The translations under genes and the position numbers were made by a program. A DNA stretch of 64,000 nt, from assembly GCA_963727545.1 (NCBI GenBank), contig CAVSGS010000008.1, forward strand, positions 1 through 64,000, written 5' to 3'. The notes under the pieces were generated by a model. It was not told where the DNA came from and ran no database searches. It worked only from the letters and a program-made list of their open reading frames with translations. Source of the stretch: Flexifilum sp963727545. Its GTDB lineage: Bacteria > Chloroflexota > Anaerolineae > Aggregatilineales > Phototrophicaceae. This document shows, one piece after another, positions 10,137 to 18,675 of this stretch (position 1 is its first letter; each line of letters opens with the position of its first letter).

Positions 10137-10829
10137 GTGGTGATACCCTTTCGTGCGGAGTTGTTGAGAACCATGTTGCCGTGTGGATCGATCTCCATCA
10201 GCAGGCGGTCGTCACAGTCGATGATGTCGGCTGACGCGCCGTGACGGTAATTGCTTTGATGGGCAGCGACGGCTTCGGTGGCATAAACTGCCGGGGAGTT
10301 CCAGTCTTGCGCGCTCATAACGATCTTGACGCGCGTATCAAGCGCCAAAATCTCATCAGGACCGAGCAAGTTGGCAATCAGCAAAGCTGCGTAAGGATGC
10401 TGCGCCCGCGCGAACAAACCGAAGGCGCTGCCCAATAGACCCGATCCCGGCGCCCAAGGCGAGGATCACGGGGCGGCGGCGGTTGACATTGGGCTGTGCC
10501 AGCGCGACCTCGTAAGCGTTGACGGCATCCTGCGTGGTCGAGCCGCGCCCACTCGCGCCGCTCCGCCCGGTGCCGCGCTTATCCCAGCGGAAGACCGCAT
10601 AACCGTTCGCCAGCCCGGTCTGCGCGTAATCGGCGTAGTCAGCGCGCGTATTACAGCAGGCATGATGCAGCACGAACAGCAGGGGATAGCCATTAGCAGG
10701 ACGGGGGGTTGTGGGGTAATCGATCTGCCCGGCGAGACGAACTTCGTCGCCGGCGAAAACCAACTCGGTTGACGTGGACTCACGATGCACTAAATCGAGG
10801 ACCAAGTTTGAAGCCATGTGGTTTCGCAT
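10097..10829 (-). pseudogene. Alpha/beta hydrolase, frameshifted
   Basis: The first part (10829 to about 10445) encodes LVFAGDEVRLAGQIDYP, PLLFVLHHACCNTRADYADYA and AVFRWDKRGTGRSG, a typical alpha/beta-hydrolase core of the dienelactone hydrolase/acyl-peptidase type. At VILALGAG, where the nucleophile elbow is expected, the frame breaks near 10445. It resumes in another frame as GSAFGLFARAQHPYAALLIANLLGPDE to the stop at 10097, including IDCDDRLLMEIDPHGNMV with the expected late His. One indel separates two conserved halves, so the gene may be intact in the organism and misread here. Confidence 0.7.
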
Positions 10830-11512
10830 TCACCTAAAACTCACCAACGAACAACTGACAAACTCTCTTAAAAAAACGCTTTTAATTCGTAAGTAGCGGT
10901 TCGTTTTGGGTACGGATGCGGAAATCAGCGGATACAAGTCAAACGGTATTTTCTTCCCCTGAGCGTTAATTATAACAAAGATGCGTAACAACCGCACATT
11001 GTTTTAATAAAATAGGCATAACTTTAGGACTTTTTGCACAGATCAGCGATGGGCTTTTAGCTTTCAGCAGTCAGCTATAAAGCAGTTCGCGCTTCATCTG
11101 GCAAATGTCGAAGACAAACGGGCGTAACATGTTACGCCCCTACAAACCTCACCCCCGTCCCCTCTCCCTAGGAGAGGGGAGAAAAACGCGGATATGAGGT
11201 TAAGCTCACACTGTCCTAATTTGGGCGCACCGATGTGTGCGCCCAATTGGGGGCAGACACGCAGGTCTGCTCCTACAAAAGACATCTTTGCAACGGAGCA
11301 GCTTTACCACACTTCACGTTCATATGTAAACCCGTTGCGACACGAATAGTTAGTCACCGGAAGTGGGCGAAGCGGGTCGCTGCGCGAGCGAAAAGGCTCA
11401 TCTCGTGTTCCTATTTCCCGGCGGCGGACGTTCCCCTGCTTGACGGTATAGAACGTTGGTGCTACGCTAAGCGCATATGTTGGGAAATACTAACTTTCTT
11501 AGGCGGTCATAA
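10830..11512. other. Intergenic region, AT-rich with repeats; no gene seen
   Basis: 10850-11050 is markedly more AT-rich than its surroundings and probably holds divergent promoters, but no clear -35/-10 pair was found. 11055-11080 has a TTAGCTTTCAGCAGTCAGC element. 11120-11143 is a GGGCGTAACATGTTACGCCCCTAC hairpin. 11150-11185 is a CCTCACCCCC/GAGGGG element. 11223-11244 and 11250-11275 are two more hairpins (GCACCGATGTGTGC and CAGACACGCAGGTCTG cores). 11276-11512 leads to nurA. Confidence 0.6.
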
Positions 11513-12745
11513 GTGTCGCTGGAGTTCAACAAGATCGTCGTGCAGGTGCAGACGATGGGGCGCTATCTGGGGCATCGCAGCGTCGGCTTGGCGAGCAAGC
11601 TGGAAATCGCGCTCGACATGTTCTACGCGGCGACCGACCTCGACGCAGTCCACGAGCGGATCAAGCTGGTACGCGAGTTGAGCGTGAGCGGGTATCGCGG
11701 CGCTGCGCCGGTCCCGCGCCCGGACGACGAGATCATCTGCGGCGTGGGTGGTCTGCCGGACGCGCCGCCGAGCGCAACGCTGATCGCGGTCGATGGCTCG
11801 CAAATTTACCCGGACGCGCACGCCGCCGCTCAGTACTACCTGATCAACATGGGGACGTTCGTCTACTATCAGGGCGAGACGCCGCGCCTGCCGGAGCAGT
11901 CGACCGAGCCGGAACTGGTCTACAGCGAAGCCCTGCTGACCGACAAAGACGGGCGGCTGATCACCAACCAGACGGTCAACGCGCGCCGCTCGGTGATGGA
12001 GATGCAGTGGTTGGCGAAAGCGGCGTGGGAGCATCAGCCCGAACCGCGCCCGCTGATCGGTGTGCACGATGGCGGCTTGCTCAAGTTCTTCGGCGGCAAC
12101 GAGGTCGCCGGGGGGCAGGAGATCGAGAAGAATTATCTGGAAGCGCTGCAAAAACTGCACGACTCCGGCGCGATCCTGAGCGGCTATCTCGACGTGCCGC
12201 GCAGCACTTACTTGATCAGCCTGCTGCACCTGCTCAGCCTCGCGCCGGGGCAGGTCAACGACGCGACGCTGCGCTCGAACGGCGAGATCGAGGGCTTGAC
12301 CGACGCGATGCTGTTCGCGGAAGTGCTGGAACCGGGCGAACGCTCGGCGATCATGGTGCAGAACTCGCCGCAGAACCGCGATTACTCGCAGAAGATGGGC
12401 GCGCAGTACGAGATCGGCTTCTTCTACGTCAACGTGTCGCTGGGGAAAAAGCCGACGATTGCGCGGATCGACATCCCGCTGTGGGTGGCGCGCGACAAAC
12501 AGGCGGTCGCGGCGCTGCACGCGCTGATCGTGGCGCAGTGCGCGATTCAGGGACGCCGACATTATCCCTACGCGCTGACGCGGGCGGATGAGCTGGCATA
12601 CATCAGCAGTGTTGAGAAAAGCCAGTTGGATGAGATGATCCGGGTGGAGATGTTCAAGAATGCGCTGGAGCCGGAAGCCTCGAACAAGCTGCAAACCAAG
12701 GGGCTGGCGCGGAGCGACAAACGGCGGCATCGCTTAGGAGTATGA
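11513..12745 (+). CDS. nurA: NurA-domain 5'-3' nuclease
   Basis: A 410-residue protein with the NurA core: IAVDGSQI at residues 91-98 (Asp94 a predicted metal ligand), GVHDGGLLKFF near 183, SGYLDVPRS near 223, a YSQKMGAQYEIGFFYVNV segment and HYPYALTRADELAYIS near the end with the late acidic cluster. In archaea NurA works with the HerA translocase in resecting DNA double-strand breaks. The start is GTG at 11513 after AGGCGG. The next gene, five bases downstream, is a HAS-barrel-like protein, which fits a HerA/NurA-type DNA repair context. No HerA ATPase is present in the window. Confidence 0.85.
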   Translation: MSLEFNKIVVQVQTMGRYLGHRSVGLASKLEIALDMFYAATDLDAVHERIKLVRELSVSGYRGAAPVPRPDDEIICGVGGLPDAPPSATLIAVDGSQIYPDAHAAAQYYLINMGTFVYYQGETPRLPEQSTEPELVYSEALLTDKDGRLITNQTVNARRSVMEMQWLAKAAWEHQPEPRPLIGVHDGGLLKFFGGNEVAGGQEIEKNYLEALQKLHDSGAILSGYLDVPRSTYLISLLHLLSLAPGQVNDATLRSNGEIEGLTDAMLFAEVLEPGERSAIMVQNSPQNRDYSQKMGAQYEIGFFYVNVSLGKKPTIARIDIPLWVARDKQAVAALHALIVAQCAIQGRRHYPYALTRADELAYISSVEKSQLDEMIRVEMFKNALEPEASNKLQTKGLARSDKRRHRLGV

Positions 12746-12749
12746 CAGT

Positions 12750-13367
12750 ATGATGACGGCTACTCAGCAGCACATTGTCGGTCGCGTCCTGCGCGCCAGT
12801 ACGACCGGGTTCGACTGCGGCACGCGGGGCAGTAAAATCGACGAGCTGCATACCTTCGGCGCGTTCGTCAAAGTGGCGATCTCCGAGGACGACTCGGCGC
12901 ACGCGGTCGGCTTGATCTACGCCATTCGCATCGACGACGATCCGCTGGCGCGCGAACTGGTGATGGCGAGCTACGTCGACAACAACGCGCTGATCGATCA
13001 GCGCGAAAACCGGATGGTGCCGGTCGAAATCGGCGTGATCAACATCGGCTACATGTTCAGCGGGCAGATGATCCACAGCCTGCCGCCCCGCCCGCCGATG
13101 AGCCTGTGCGAGGTCGACCTGTGCACGTCGGACGAGGTCTACGCTTTCACGCAGCGGTTCGACTTCTTCCGCTTGGTGCTGGGCGCGAAAGAAGTGCCGT
13201 CGGACGAGTTGATCGCGGCGGCGCTGCGCTACGCCTCGTGGGCGTACCCGGAAGACGAGCGCTATCAATTTCTGGTGCGCTGCGGTCGCAAACTGGCGGG
13301 ACTGCTCTCCCACGACCTGAAGCGCTTGGCGCATGTCTTGGAATTGATCAAGCCTGAACATAACTAG
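12750..13367 (+). CDS. HAS-barrel-like protein linked to nurA
   Basis: A 205-residue protein of uncertain family. Residues ~7-105 (QHIVGRVLRASTTGFDCG, GAFVKVAI, HAVGLIYAI and later VPVEIGVINIGYM) look like the HAS-barrel that forms the N-terminus of HerA and contacts NurA. The rest (DEVYAFTQRFDFFRLVLGA ... DERYQFLVRCGRKLAGLLSHDL) is helical. There is no Walker A or B, so it is not a full HerA. It starts five bases after the nurA stop and is surely cotranscribed. I infer a NurA partner, perhaps a loading platform; the HAS-barrel call rests on pattern and neighbourhood. Confidence 0.6.
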   Translation: MMTATQQHIVGRVLRASTTGFDCGTRGSKIDELHTFGAFVKVAISEDDSAHAVGLIYAIRIDDDPLARELVMASYVDNNALIDQRENRMVPVEIGVINIGYMFSGQMIHSLPPRPPMSLCEVDLCTSDEVYAFTQRFDFFRLVLGAKEVPSDELIAAALRYASWAYPEDERYQFLVRCGRKLAGLLSHDLKRLAHVLELIKPEHN

Positions 13368-13446
13368 ATCATAGCACGCATGTTCTAAATGTCAAGTGAA
13401 GCGGCTGCAAGTATCAGGACAAACGCATCCAAACTGACTTGAACCG

Positions 13447-13472
13447 CGTGCAACCTTCGGTTGCCTACGTCA
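13447..13472. repeat. GCAACCTTCGGTTGC palindrome
   Basis: A short hairpin GCAACC-TTC-GGTTGC flanked by CGT/CTACG. The same sequence occurs at about 59127 and 60369 next to the CCGCCAAG repeats, and as AAACCGAAGGTTT near 18548. Confidence 0.7.
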
Positions 13473-13496
13473 AGCATAGGGGGAAAGCCGCCGACC

Positions 13497-13973
13497 ATGA
13501 ACCGCAGCCAAGCCGATTTACTTAAAGAACTGGACGACGCCCGCGTTGACCTGTGGACGGCGCTCGATTCGCTTGATCCCGATGTCGAAATTTACCCCGG
13601 CTGGAAAAAACGCGAGTTCTATGCACATATCGGGGGCTGGGAAGCCGCCGTCTTTGAGTTGTTTCGGGATCACGTGGCACAAGTTCCCCTTCATTCCTCC
13701 TATACCTATGCCACGAACGACGAAGCCAATGCCGCTTACGCGAGCGAGCGTCAGAATTTCAGCCTCGAAAGTGTTCAACTGGAAGCGGAGATCAACCGGT
13801 TTGCCATCAAAACCCTGCTCGCCGAGATTGACGATTTCGACGAAGTGGTGGTCTTTCCGTGGGGAGCCGAATTGGTGGCTTCATGGCTGCAAGATTCGAT
13901 CCAGCACGAGCGCGACCATGCCGCAGAACTCCGCCAGATGGTGCAGGTGGGGAGCGGGGAGAAAAAGATTTAA
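13497..13973 (+). CDS. DinB/DfsB-like four-helix protein
   Basis: A 158-residue all-helical protein beginning MNRSQADLLKELDDARVDLWTALDSL, with YAHIGGWEAAV (a conserved His in helix 2) and WLQDSIQHERDHAAELRQM (HExxH-like second metal-binding helix). This is the pattern of the DinB superfamily, closest to the ClbS/DfsB branch. Members bind a metal or thiol cofactor and often modify small molecules; the activity here is unknown. The ATG at 13497 follows AGGGGG. A CGCAAAG-type repeat overlaps its stop. Confidence 0.72.
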   Translation: MNRSQADLLKELDDARVDLWTALDSLDPDVEIYPGWKKREFYAHIGGWEAAVFELFRDHVAQVPLHSSYTYATNDEANAAYASERQNFSLESVQLEAEINRFAIKTLLAEIDDFDEVVVFPWGAELVASWLQDSIQHERDHAAELRQMVQVGSGEKKI

Positions 13974-14006
13974 CGCAAAGGCGCTAAGACGCACGGACGC
14001 AAAGTA
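13971..14006 (+). repeat. AACGCAAAGGCGC...GACGCAAAG repeat, single arm
   Basis: TTTAACGCAAAGGCGCTAAG followed by ACGCACGGACGCAAAG; the stop codon of the preceding gene lies in its first bases. It belongs to the family with paired arms at 14424-14520 and 18526-18652. Confidence 0.75.
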
Positions 14007-14039
14007 AATAACGGGCACGCCACCAGAAGCTAAATCATC

Positions 14040-14427
14040 ATGCTGAACGCTATTCGCCAGATTGCCAAGCACGTGATCAACCCCGTCACCAAGCGGTTCG
14101 CCGGACGATCCAATACACCGTTCGTGATCGTGCGGCACGTCGGGCGCAAGAGTGGCAAATCGTACGAGACGCCGATCATCGCCATCAAGAAAGACGGCTG
14201 GTTCCTGATCGAACTGACCTACGGCGAGAGGTCGATTGGTATCGCAACGTCAAAGCGGCGGGCGGCTGCGTGATCGTCTGGCACGGGCAGCCGTTCACGA
14301 TCAACAAGTCACGCCGCTGAGCACCGAGGAGGGCTACCGCGAGTTCCCGCAGCCGTTCAACGCGGCGCTGCGGCTGATGCAGCGGCGCGATTTCGTGCGG
14401 CTGGACTACGAAAAGCCAAAGATTTAA
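14040..14427 (+). pseudogene. Deazaflavin (F420)-dependent nitroreductase-like gene, two frameshifts
   Basis: Reads MLNAIRQIAKHVINPVTKRF ... VIVRHVGRKSGKSYETPI ... FLIELTYGE, then needs a frame change near 14229 to continue VDWYRNVKAAGGCVIVWHGQP, and another near 14307 to give VTPLSTEEGYREFPQPFNAALRLM to the stop at 14427. The GRKSGKxYETP and VDWYRNVxAAGG motifs are hallmarks of the DDN family, F420-binding split-barrel proteins. Another member is at 36828 and F420 ligase CofE at 37610. Both indels separate conserved segments, so sequencing error and recent decay are equally possible. Confidence 0.75.
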
Positions 14428-14520
14428 CGCAAAGACGCAAAGAAGTAAGGGAAAGACGCAAAGACCTTTCTGAAACTGTTTTTTCTTTGCGTCTTGTTTT
14501 TACGCCTTTGCGTTAGGCGG
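14424..14520. repeat. Fold-back repeat with AACGCAAAG / CTTTGCGTT arms
   Basis: Left arm TTTAACGCAAAGACGCAAAG (14424-14443). Right arm TTTCTTTGCGTCTTG then GCCTTTGCGTT (about 14481-14515). The arms can pair, giving a hairpin about 95 bases long. Confidence 0.8.
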
Positions 14521-14582
14521 TTATCTTTTCTGGCTCGCACTCGCCACACCCCCGGCGATGTGCTATCTTTTCCTCTAGGATC

Positions 14583-14610
14583 AGGGCAGACACAGAGGTC
14601 TGCCCCTACA
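14583..14610. repeat. GGGCAGAC...GTCTGCCCCTAC hairpin
   Basis: A copy of the GCCCCTAC-ended hairpin family directly upstream of the start at 14616, leaving no room for a normal ribosome site. Confidence 0.7.
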
Positions 14611-14615
14611 GATTG

Positions 14616-15415
14616 ATGATCGAATTCTCCTGTCACACGTGGACGTTCAACGACCTGACGCTGGCTGAAGCCTTCGGCACGATGGCGCGGCTTGGTTTTC
14701 GCTATGCCGATGTCGGCTTGGCGATCAACAAAGCGGTAGTCGATCCGCTGCGGACGGCGGCGGAAATCAGCGACGATCTGGCGTTCTATCACCTCAAGGT
14801 GAGCGACCTGTATCTGATGCTGCCGCGCATCTCGCTGGCGGACGAGACGCGGCGCACCCGTGACGTCGAGACGTTCAAGGCGCTGCTGCCGCTGGCACAG
14901 GCGATCCGCACGCCGGGGATCACGCTGTCGCCGGGGCTGGTCAGCGAGGATGCCGAAGCCTTCGAGCGGGCGGCGGCGGCGCTGCGCGAGATGGTTGACG
15001 CTGCTAAGTCCGCTGAAATCTGCGCGTCAGCATCGAGCCGCACGCCGACTCGCTGGCGGAGACGCCCGCCGCCGCCCGCAAGCTGATCGACGCCGTGCCG
15101 GGGTTGGAAATCACCCTCGACTGGGCGCAGATGGTCTACCAGAACGCCAAGCCGGAAGCGATCCGCGACTTGCTGCCACAGACGCGACACGTCCAAATTC
15201 GGCAGGCGTCGCCCAAGCACTTGCAAACGCCGTTCGACAAGGGCAAGATCGACTTCGCCGCCGTGATGGGCGATTTGCAAGCGGCGGGTTACGACGGCGC
15301 GGTCGCCGTCGAGATCGTCAACACGGCGGGGCGCTACGGTATCAGCATGGTCAATCCGGTGCAGGAGAGCGTCAAGATCAGGGATGCGCTGCGGGCGGCG
15401 CGGGATCAAAGCTGA
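14616..15415 (+). pseudogene. Sugar phosphate isomerase/epimerase-like TIM barrel, frameshifted
   Basis: Begins MIEFSCHTWTFNDLTLAEAFGTMARLGFRYADVG, the usual opening of the xylose-isomerase-like TIM barrel family, and runs to REMVDAAKSA. Near 15020 the frame changes to LRVSIEPHADSLAETPAAARKLIDAVPGLEITLDWAQM (metal-site Glu and His) and ends SVKIRDALRAARDQS at 15415. One indel separates two well-conserved halves; together they give about 265 residues, normal for the family. It probably acts on a keto-sugar or a sugar acid derivative. TTG at 14613 is an alternative start. Confidence 0.72.
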
Positions 15416-15439
15416 CCACGCCAAAGACAGTGGGTTCTT

Positions 15440-15555
15440 GTAGGGGCACAGCGTGCTGTGCCTATCCGCAGAAATTTGGATCGCTGTCTAGTTGATTGTG
15501 GGTTTGGCAACGTATTTAGAGAGATTGGCGGGGCACAGCAGCGCTGTGCCCCTAC
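15440..15555. repeat. Two GTAGGGGC-family hairpins
   Basis: 15440-15464 (core CACAGCGTGCTGTG) and 15530-15555 (GGGGCACAGCAGCGCTGTGCCCCTAC). Nothing else is seen in the 188-base spacer. Confidence 0.75.
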
Positions 15556-15603
15556 AGAGCCGTTCGGTGAAGTGGGCGGCGGGCTGCAAAGGGTTGGAAC
15601 GCA

Positions 15604-16104
15604 ATGAAGTCTCGGGCATTACTGATTATCGGGGGGGCGACGATCCTGATCCTCGCCTTGATCGTGGTGGTGGCGCTGGCGCTGACGCCGCAGGAAACTA
15701 ATCCGGCTTACGCGACGGCGGTCAGGTTCGTCGACTCCGCCGCAAAGGGCGACGACGCGACGGCGATGGGGCTGCTCGACGCGCCGCTGCAGGCTTACGT
15801 CGCCGACAACTGCGCAGGCGGCGAGCCGTCCGGCTGCATCCAGTCGTACACGCCGCCGGAGTGGGGCAGCATGATCAGCGCGGTCTACCGCCGCGCCGCC
15901 CCGGATGGTGATGCGTGGAACGTCGAAGTGATCGCCAACTACGAGCAGGGCGTCGGCGCGAGCGGCGTGTGCAGCATGATCCACGTCAGCAAAGACGCGG
16001 CGGGTGAGTGGCAGGTCGCGGGGTGGGCGGGGTTCGTCCACTGCGGCGAGCCGGAATCGCGCAACATGGACACCAATCCCGACACGCCTAATCGCGCGCC
16101 ATGA
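15604..16104 (+). CDS. Membrane-anchored protein with extracellular NTF2-like domain
   Basis: A 166-residue protein. Residues 5-27 (ALLIIGGATILILALIVVVALAL) form one membrane anchor. The exported part (YATAVRFVDSAAKGDDATAMGLLDAPLQAYV ... WQVAGWAGFVHCG) has the size and pattern of an NTF2/SnoaL-like cone fold and contains four Cys that could form disulfides. It shares an ATGA overlap with the next gene, itself overlapped by the glycosyltransferase, so three envelope genes form one operon. Function unknown. Confidence 0.65.
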   Translation: MKSRALLIIGGATILILALIVVVALALTPQETNPAYATAVRFVDSAAKGDDATAMGLLDAPLQAYVADNCAGGEPSGCIQSYTPPEWGSMISAVYRRAAPDGDAWNVEVIANYEQGVGASGVCSMIHVSKDAAGEWQVAGWAGFVHCGEPESRNMDTNPDTPNRAP

Positions 16105-16679
16105 AACGAGAAGTTCTGAACCGCGAAGTCGCCGCCCGACGCTCGAAGCGTCGGGCTAGTAACTTAAGCCGTCTAAAGACGGCTGCGAGGCAGCCTGCTT
16201 CAGCAGGCTTGACCCTAGTAGCCGGAGGTTTTGAACCTCTGGCGGCGACCCGGCGATTCGCTGCTTTAGGGTTTATCGTCTGTTTCCTCTTTGCCGCTGC
16301 CTGCGTCCCGGCGGTGACGCCGCCGATCTTGAGCGCGACGCCGGGTGAGGCGGTGATGGTTACGGGCAGCCGCTACGAGAACGAAGCCTTCAGTCTGACC
16401 TATCCGAGCGGCTGGCGGGTGATCACGTCGCCCGCCGATGCGCCGCCGGGGGTGACGCTGGTCGCGCCGGGGGACTGCGCGCTGATCGTCGTCGCCGCCG
16501 CGCCGGTCGAGCCGCCGACGGTGCCGGAAGCCTGTCAAGCGGAGGACATCCTGAGCGAAACCCGTGATTTGACCCTCGCCGAAACCACTATTTCGCTGGC
16601 GGGCAGCGCGCCGCTGAGCGCGTGGGGCGACTTTCTGGTCGCCTTCGAGCGCGTCGCCGGATCGGTGGCGAGCAAATGA
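16101..16679 (+). CDS. Putative lipoprotein whose N-terminal region carries repeat DNA
   Basis: A 192-residue frame. The ATG overlaps the previous stop (ATGA). Residues ~6-50 are encoded by a stretch of intergenic-type palindromes. Then comes a hydrophobic segment with lipobox (ALGFIVCFLFAAAC, Cys ~68) and a secreted domain with YENEAFSLTYPSGWRV, a motif seen in PsbP/LpqN-like lipoproteins. Either the repeat inserted after the first codons and moved the signal peptide inward, or translation starts at a non-ATG codon just before FAALGFIVCF. Function unknown. Confidence 0.6.
   Translation: MKREVLNREVAARRSKRRASNLSRLKTAARQPASAGLTLVAGGFEPLAATRRFAALGFIVCFLFAAACVPAVTPPILSATPGEAVMVTGSRYENEAFSLTYPSGWRVITSPADAPPGVTLVAPGDCALIVVAAAPVEPPTVPEACQAEDILSETRDLTLAETTISLAGSAPLSAWGDFLVAFERVAGSVASK
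16118..16250. repeat. Palindromic repeat block inside a coding frame
   Basis: Consecutive hairpins: CCCGACGC-TCGAA-GCGTCGGG, GCCGTCT-AAA-AGACGGC, GCCTGCTTCAGCAGGC, and CCGGAGGTTTTGAACCTCTGG. This composite resembles the dispersed intergenic palindromes of the window but stays open in the frame of the lipoprotein gene. Confidence 0.75.
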
Positions 16680-18515
16680 CGACGGCGCGCCGCTTTCCGC
16701 TGCTGGCGCTCGTCGCCGTGATCGCCATCGCGCTGATCGGGCGAGCGCTGCTGCTGGCGAGCGGCAGCGTGTCGTTCCATTCCGACGAGGCAGTCGTCGG
16801 CTTGATGGCACGCCACATCCTGCAAGGCGAGCGTCCGGTTTTCTTCTACGGGCAAGCCTACATGGGCAGCCTCGACGCTTGGCTGATCGCGGTCGGGTTC
16901 GCGCTGCTCGGCGATACGGTGATGACCATGCACCTCGTCGAGTCGCTGCTCTACCTGCTGATCGTGGCAAGCAGCTTCGCTGTTGCTTGGCAGATTTCGG
17001 GGCGGGCGGTGGTGGCGACGGTCGCCGGACTGCTGATCGCCGTGCCGACGGTGCTGCTGGCGCTCTACACGACCTCGACGCTGGGCGGCTACAACGAGAC
17101 GCTGCTGTTGGGCAATCTGGTGCTGCTGCTCGGCTGGCAGGTCACGCACGAGCAGCGCGGATCGCTGGGGCGGTGGGCGCTGCTCGGCTTGTGCGCGGGG
17201 ATCGGCTGGTGGTCGAACGGGCTGATCGTCGCCTACGTGCTGCCGGTCGGCGTGCTGGGGCTGGTGGATTTGTGGCGGAATCGACCTCACCGCGACCCTA
17301 CCCCCGACCCCTCCCCGATTTCAGGGAGGGGAGAGAACCGGATCGAGTGGGCAGAGGTAGGGGCGCACAGCCGTGCGCCCCTACAAACGCCAAATGTAGA
17401 TGCCGACGTAGGGGCAGGTTTCAAACCTGCCCCTACAATGACGCACGGGGATTCAGGAGAACGGGCGAGGTATACCTCGCCCCTACACGCAGCTGATGAT
17501 ATGAGGCGGGGTGGGGCGGCGTTACGGGCGTCGATCATCGGGATTGTCGTGGCGGCGGTCGGGTTCTTCGTCGGCAGCGCACCGTGGTGGGCGTTCGCCG
17601 TCGCCAACGACTTCGCGCCGCTGCGCTTCTACCTGCCGTTCGGGTCGAACCCGCCGAGCCAGTTCGCGGGCATGGCGATTCCGCCGCTGCCGATCCCGGA
17701 ACGGCTGCTGAGCCTGTTCGCGCTCAACTTCCCGGTGGTGATCGGGCTGCGCTTCCCGTGGTACGCCAGCTACTTCCTCGTACCGGAGGCGCTGATCATC
17801 TTGCTGATCTACGTCTTCGCGCTCTACTGGCTGCTGCGCCATCCGGCGAGCCTCAAGCGTGACGGTCGGCTGCTGATCGGCGCGATGGTCGGCTTGTTCG
17901 TCGCGCTGTTTTTGGTGTCGCGCTTCAACATCGACCCCAGCGGGCGCTACTTCCTGCCGATGGCGCTGCCGCTGGCGATCGCCTTCGGCGTGCTGATCGC
18001 GGACGTGCGCTCGCCGCTGCTGCGGATCGCCTTGGCATTATTGGTGATTGGTTACAATGGGTTCGGTCTGGTGACCGCCGCGACGACCGTGCCGCCGGGA
18101 TTCACGACCCAGTTCAACCTCGACACGCACATCCCGAACGACGACGACGCCGCGCTGATCGCCTTTCTGGACGATCACGGGCTGGTTCACGGCTACACCA
18201 ATTACTGGATCTCGTTCCGGCTGGCGTTCCTGAGCGACGAGCGGCTGATCTACAGCGCGACGCTCTCCTACAAGCCGGACTTGAGCTACACGCCTTATGA
18301 CGATCGCGTTCCGGCGTACCGCACGGCGGTCGACGCCGCGCCGGACGACCAGATCGCCTACATCACGGCGAACGTGGACGCGGTGCGCGCGAATCTGGAA
18401 GAAGATTTTCGCGGCGCGGGGCGTCACCTATCAGCACGCGCAGGTGGGCGTGTATCACGTCTACTACGATTTCGCGCCGGAGACGCCGCGTCCGCCGCTG
18501 GAGTTGAGTCAATGA
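16676..18515 (+). CDS. GT-C family membrane glycosyltransferase (ArnT/PMT-like), frameshifted near its end
   Basis: The start ATG at 16676 overlaps the previous stop (ATGA). The N-terminus has a membrane helix followed by FHSDEAVVGLMARHILQGE and FYGQAYMGSLDAWL, the first extracytoplasmic loop with the catalytic acidic residue of lipid-linked-sugar GT-C enzymes. About ten membrane helices follow. Residues ~203-280 are a repeat-derived insertion between two helices. Near 18418 one indel moves the frame; the conserved ending VTYQHAQVGVYHVYYDFAPE stops at 18515, while the unshifted frame runs into repeat DNA to 18670. It probably transfers a sugar from a polyprenyl carrier to an envelope acceptor. 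Confidence 0.75.
17284..17486. repeat. In-frame repeat insertion within the glycosyltransferase gene
   Basis: Contains a CCTCACC/CCCCTCCCCGATTTCAGGGAGGGG element (17284-17332) and three GTAGGGGC hairpins: 17357-17384 (core GCACAGCCGTGC), 17408-17436 (core CAGGTTTCAAACCTG) and 17463-17486 (GGGCGAGGTATACCTCGCCCCTAC). The whole block stays open and adds roughly 75 residues between membrane helices. Confidence 0.85.
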
Positions 18516-18525
18516 ACGAGAACAG

Positions 18526-18652
18526 ATTTAACGCAAAGGCACAGGCAAACCGAAGGTTTGCACGACGCAAAGTAGGGCAGGACCTAGTCCTGCCCTACCA
18601 ACCGACCTATTTTCTTTGCGCCTTCGCGCCTTTGCGTCTTTGCGTTGCGCTT
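18526..18652. repeat. Fold-back repeat with nested hairpins
   Basis: Left arm TTTAACGCAAAGGCACAGG, an AAACCGAAGGTTT palindrome, a GTAGGGCAGGACCTAGTCCTGCCCTAC hairpin (18572-18598), then right arm TTTCTTTGCGCC ... CTTTGCGTCTTTGCGTT. One repeat family is nested inside another. Confidence 0.8.
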
Positions 18653-18675
18653 TTAGCTTTTAGAGGATGATGCTC

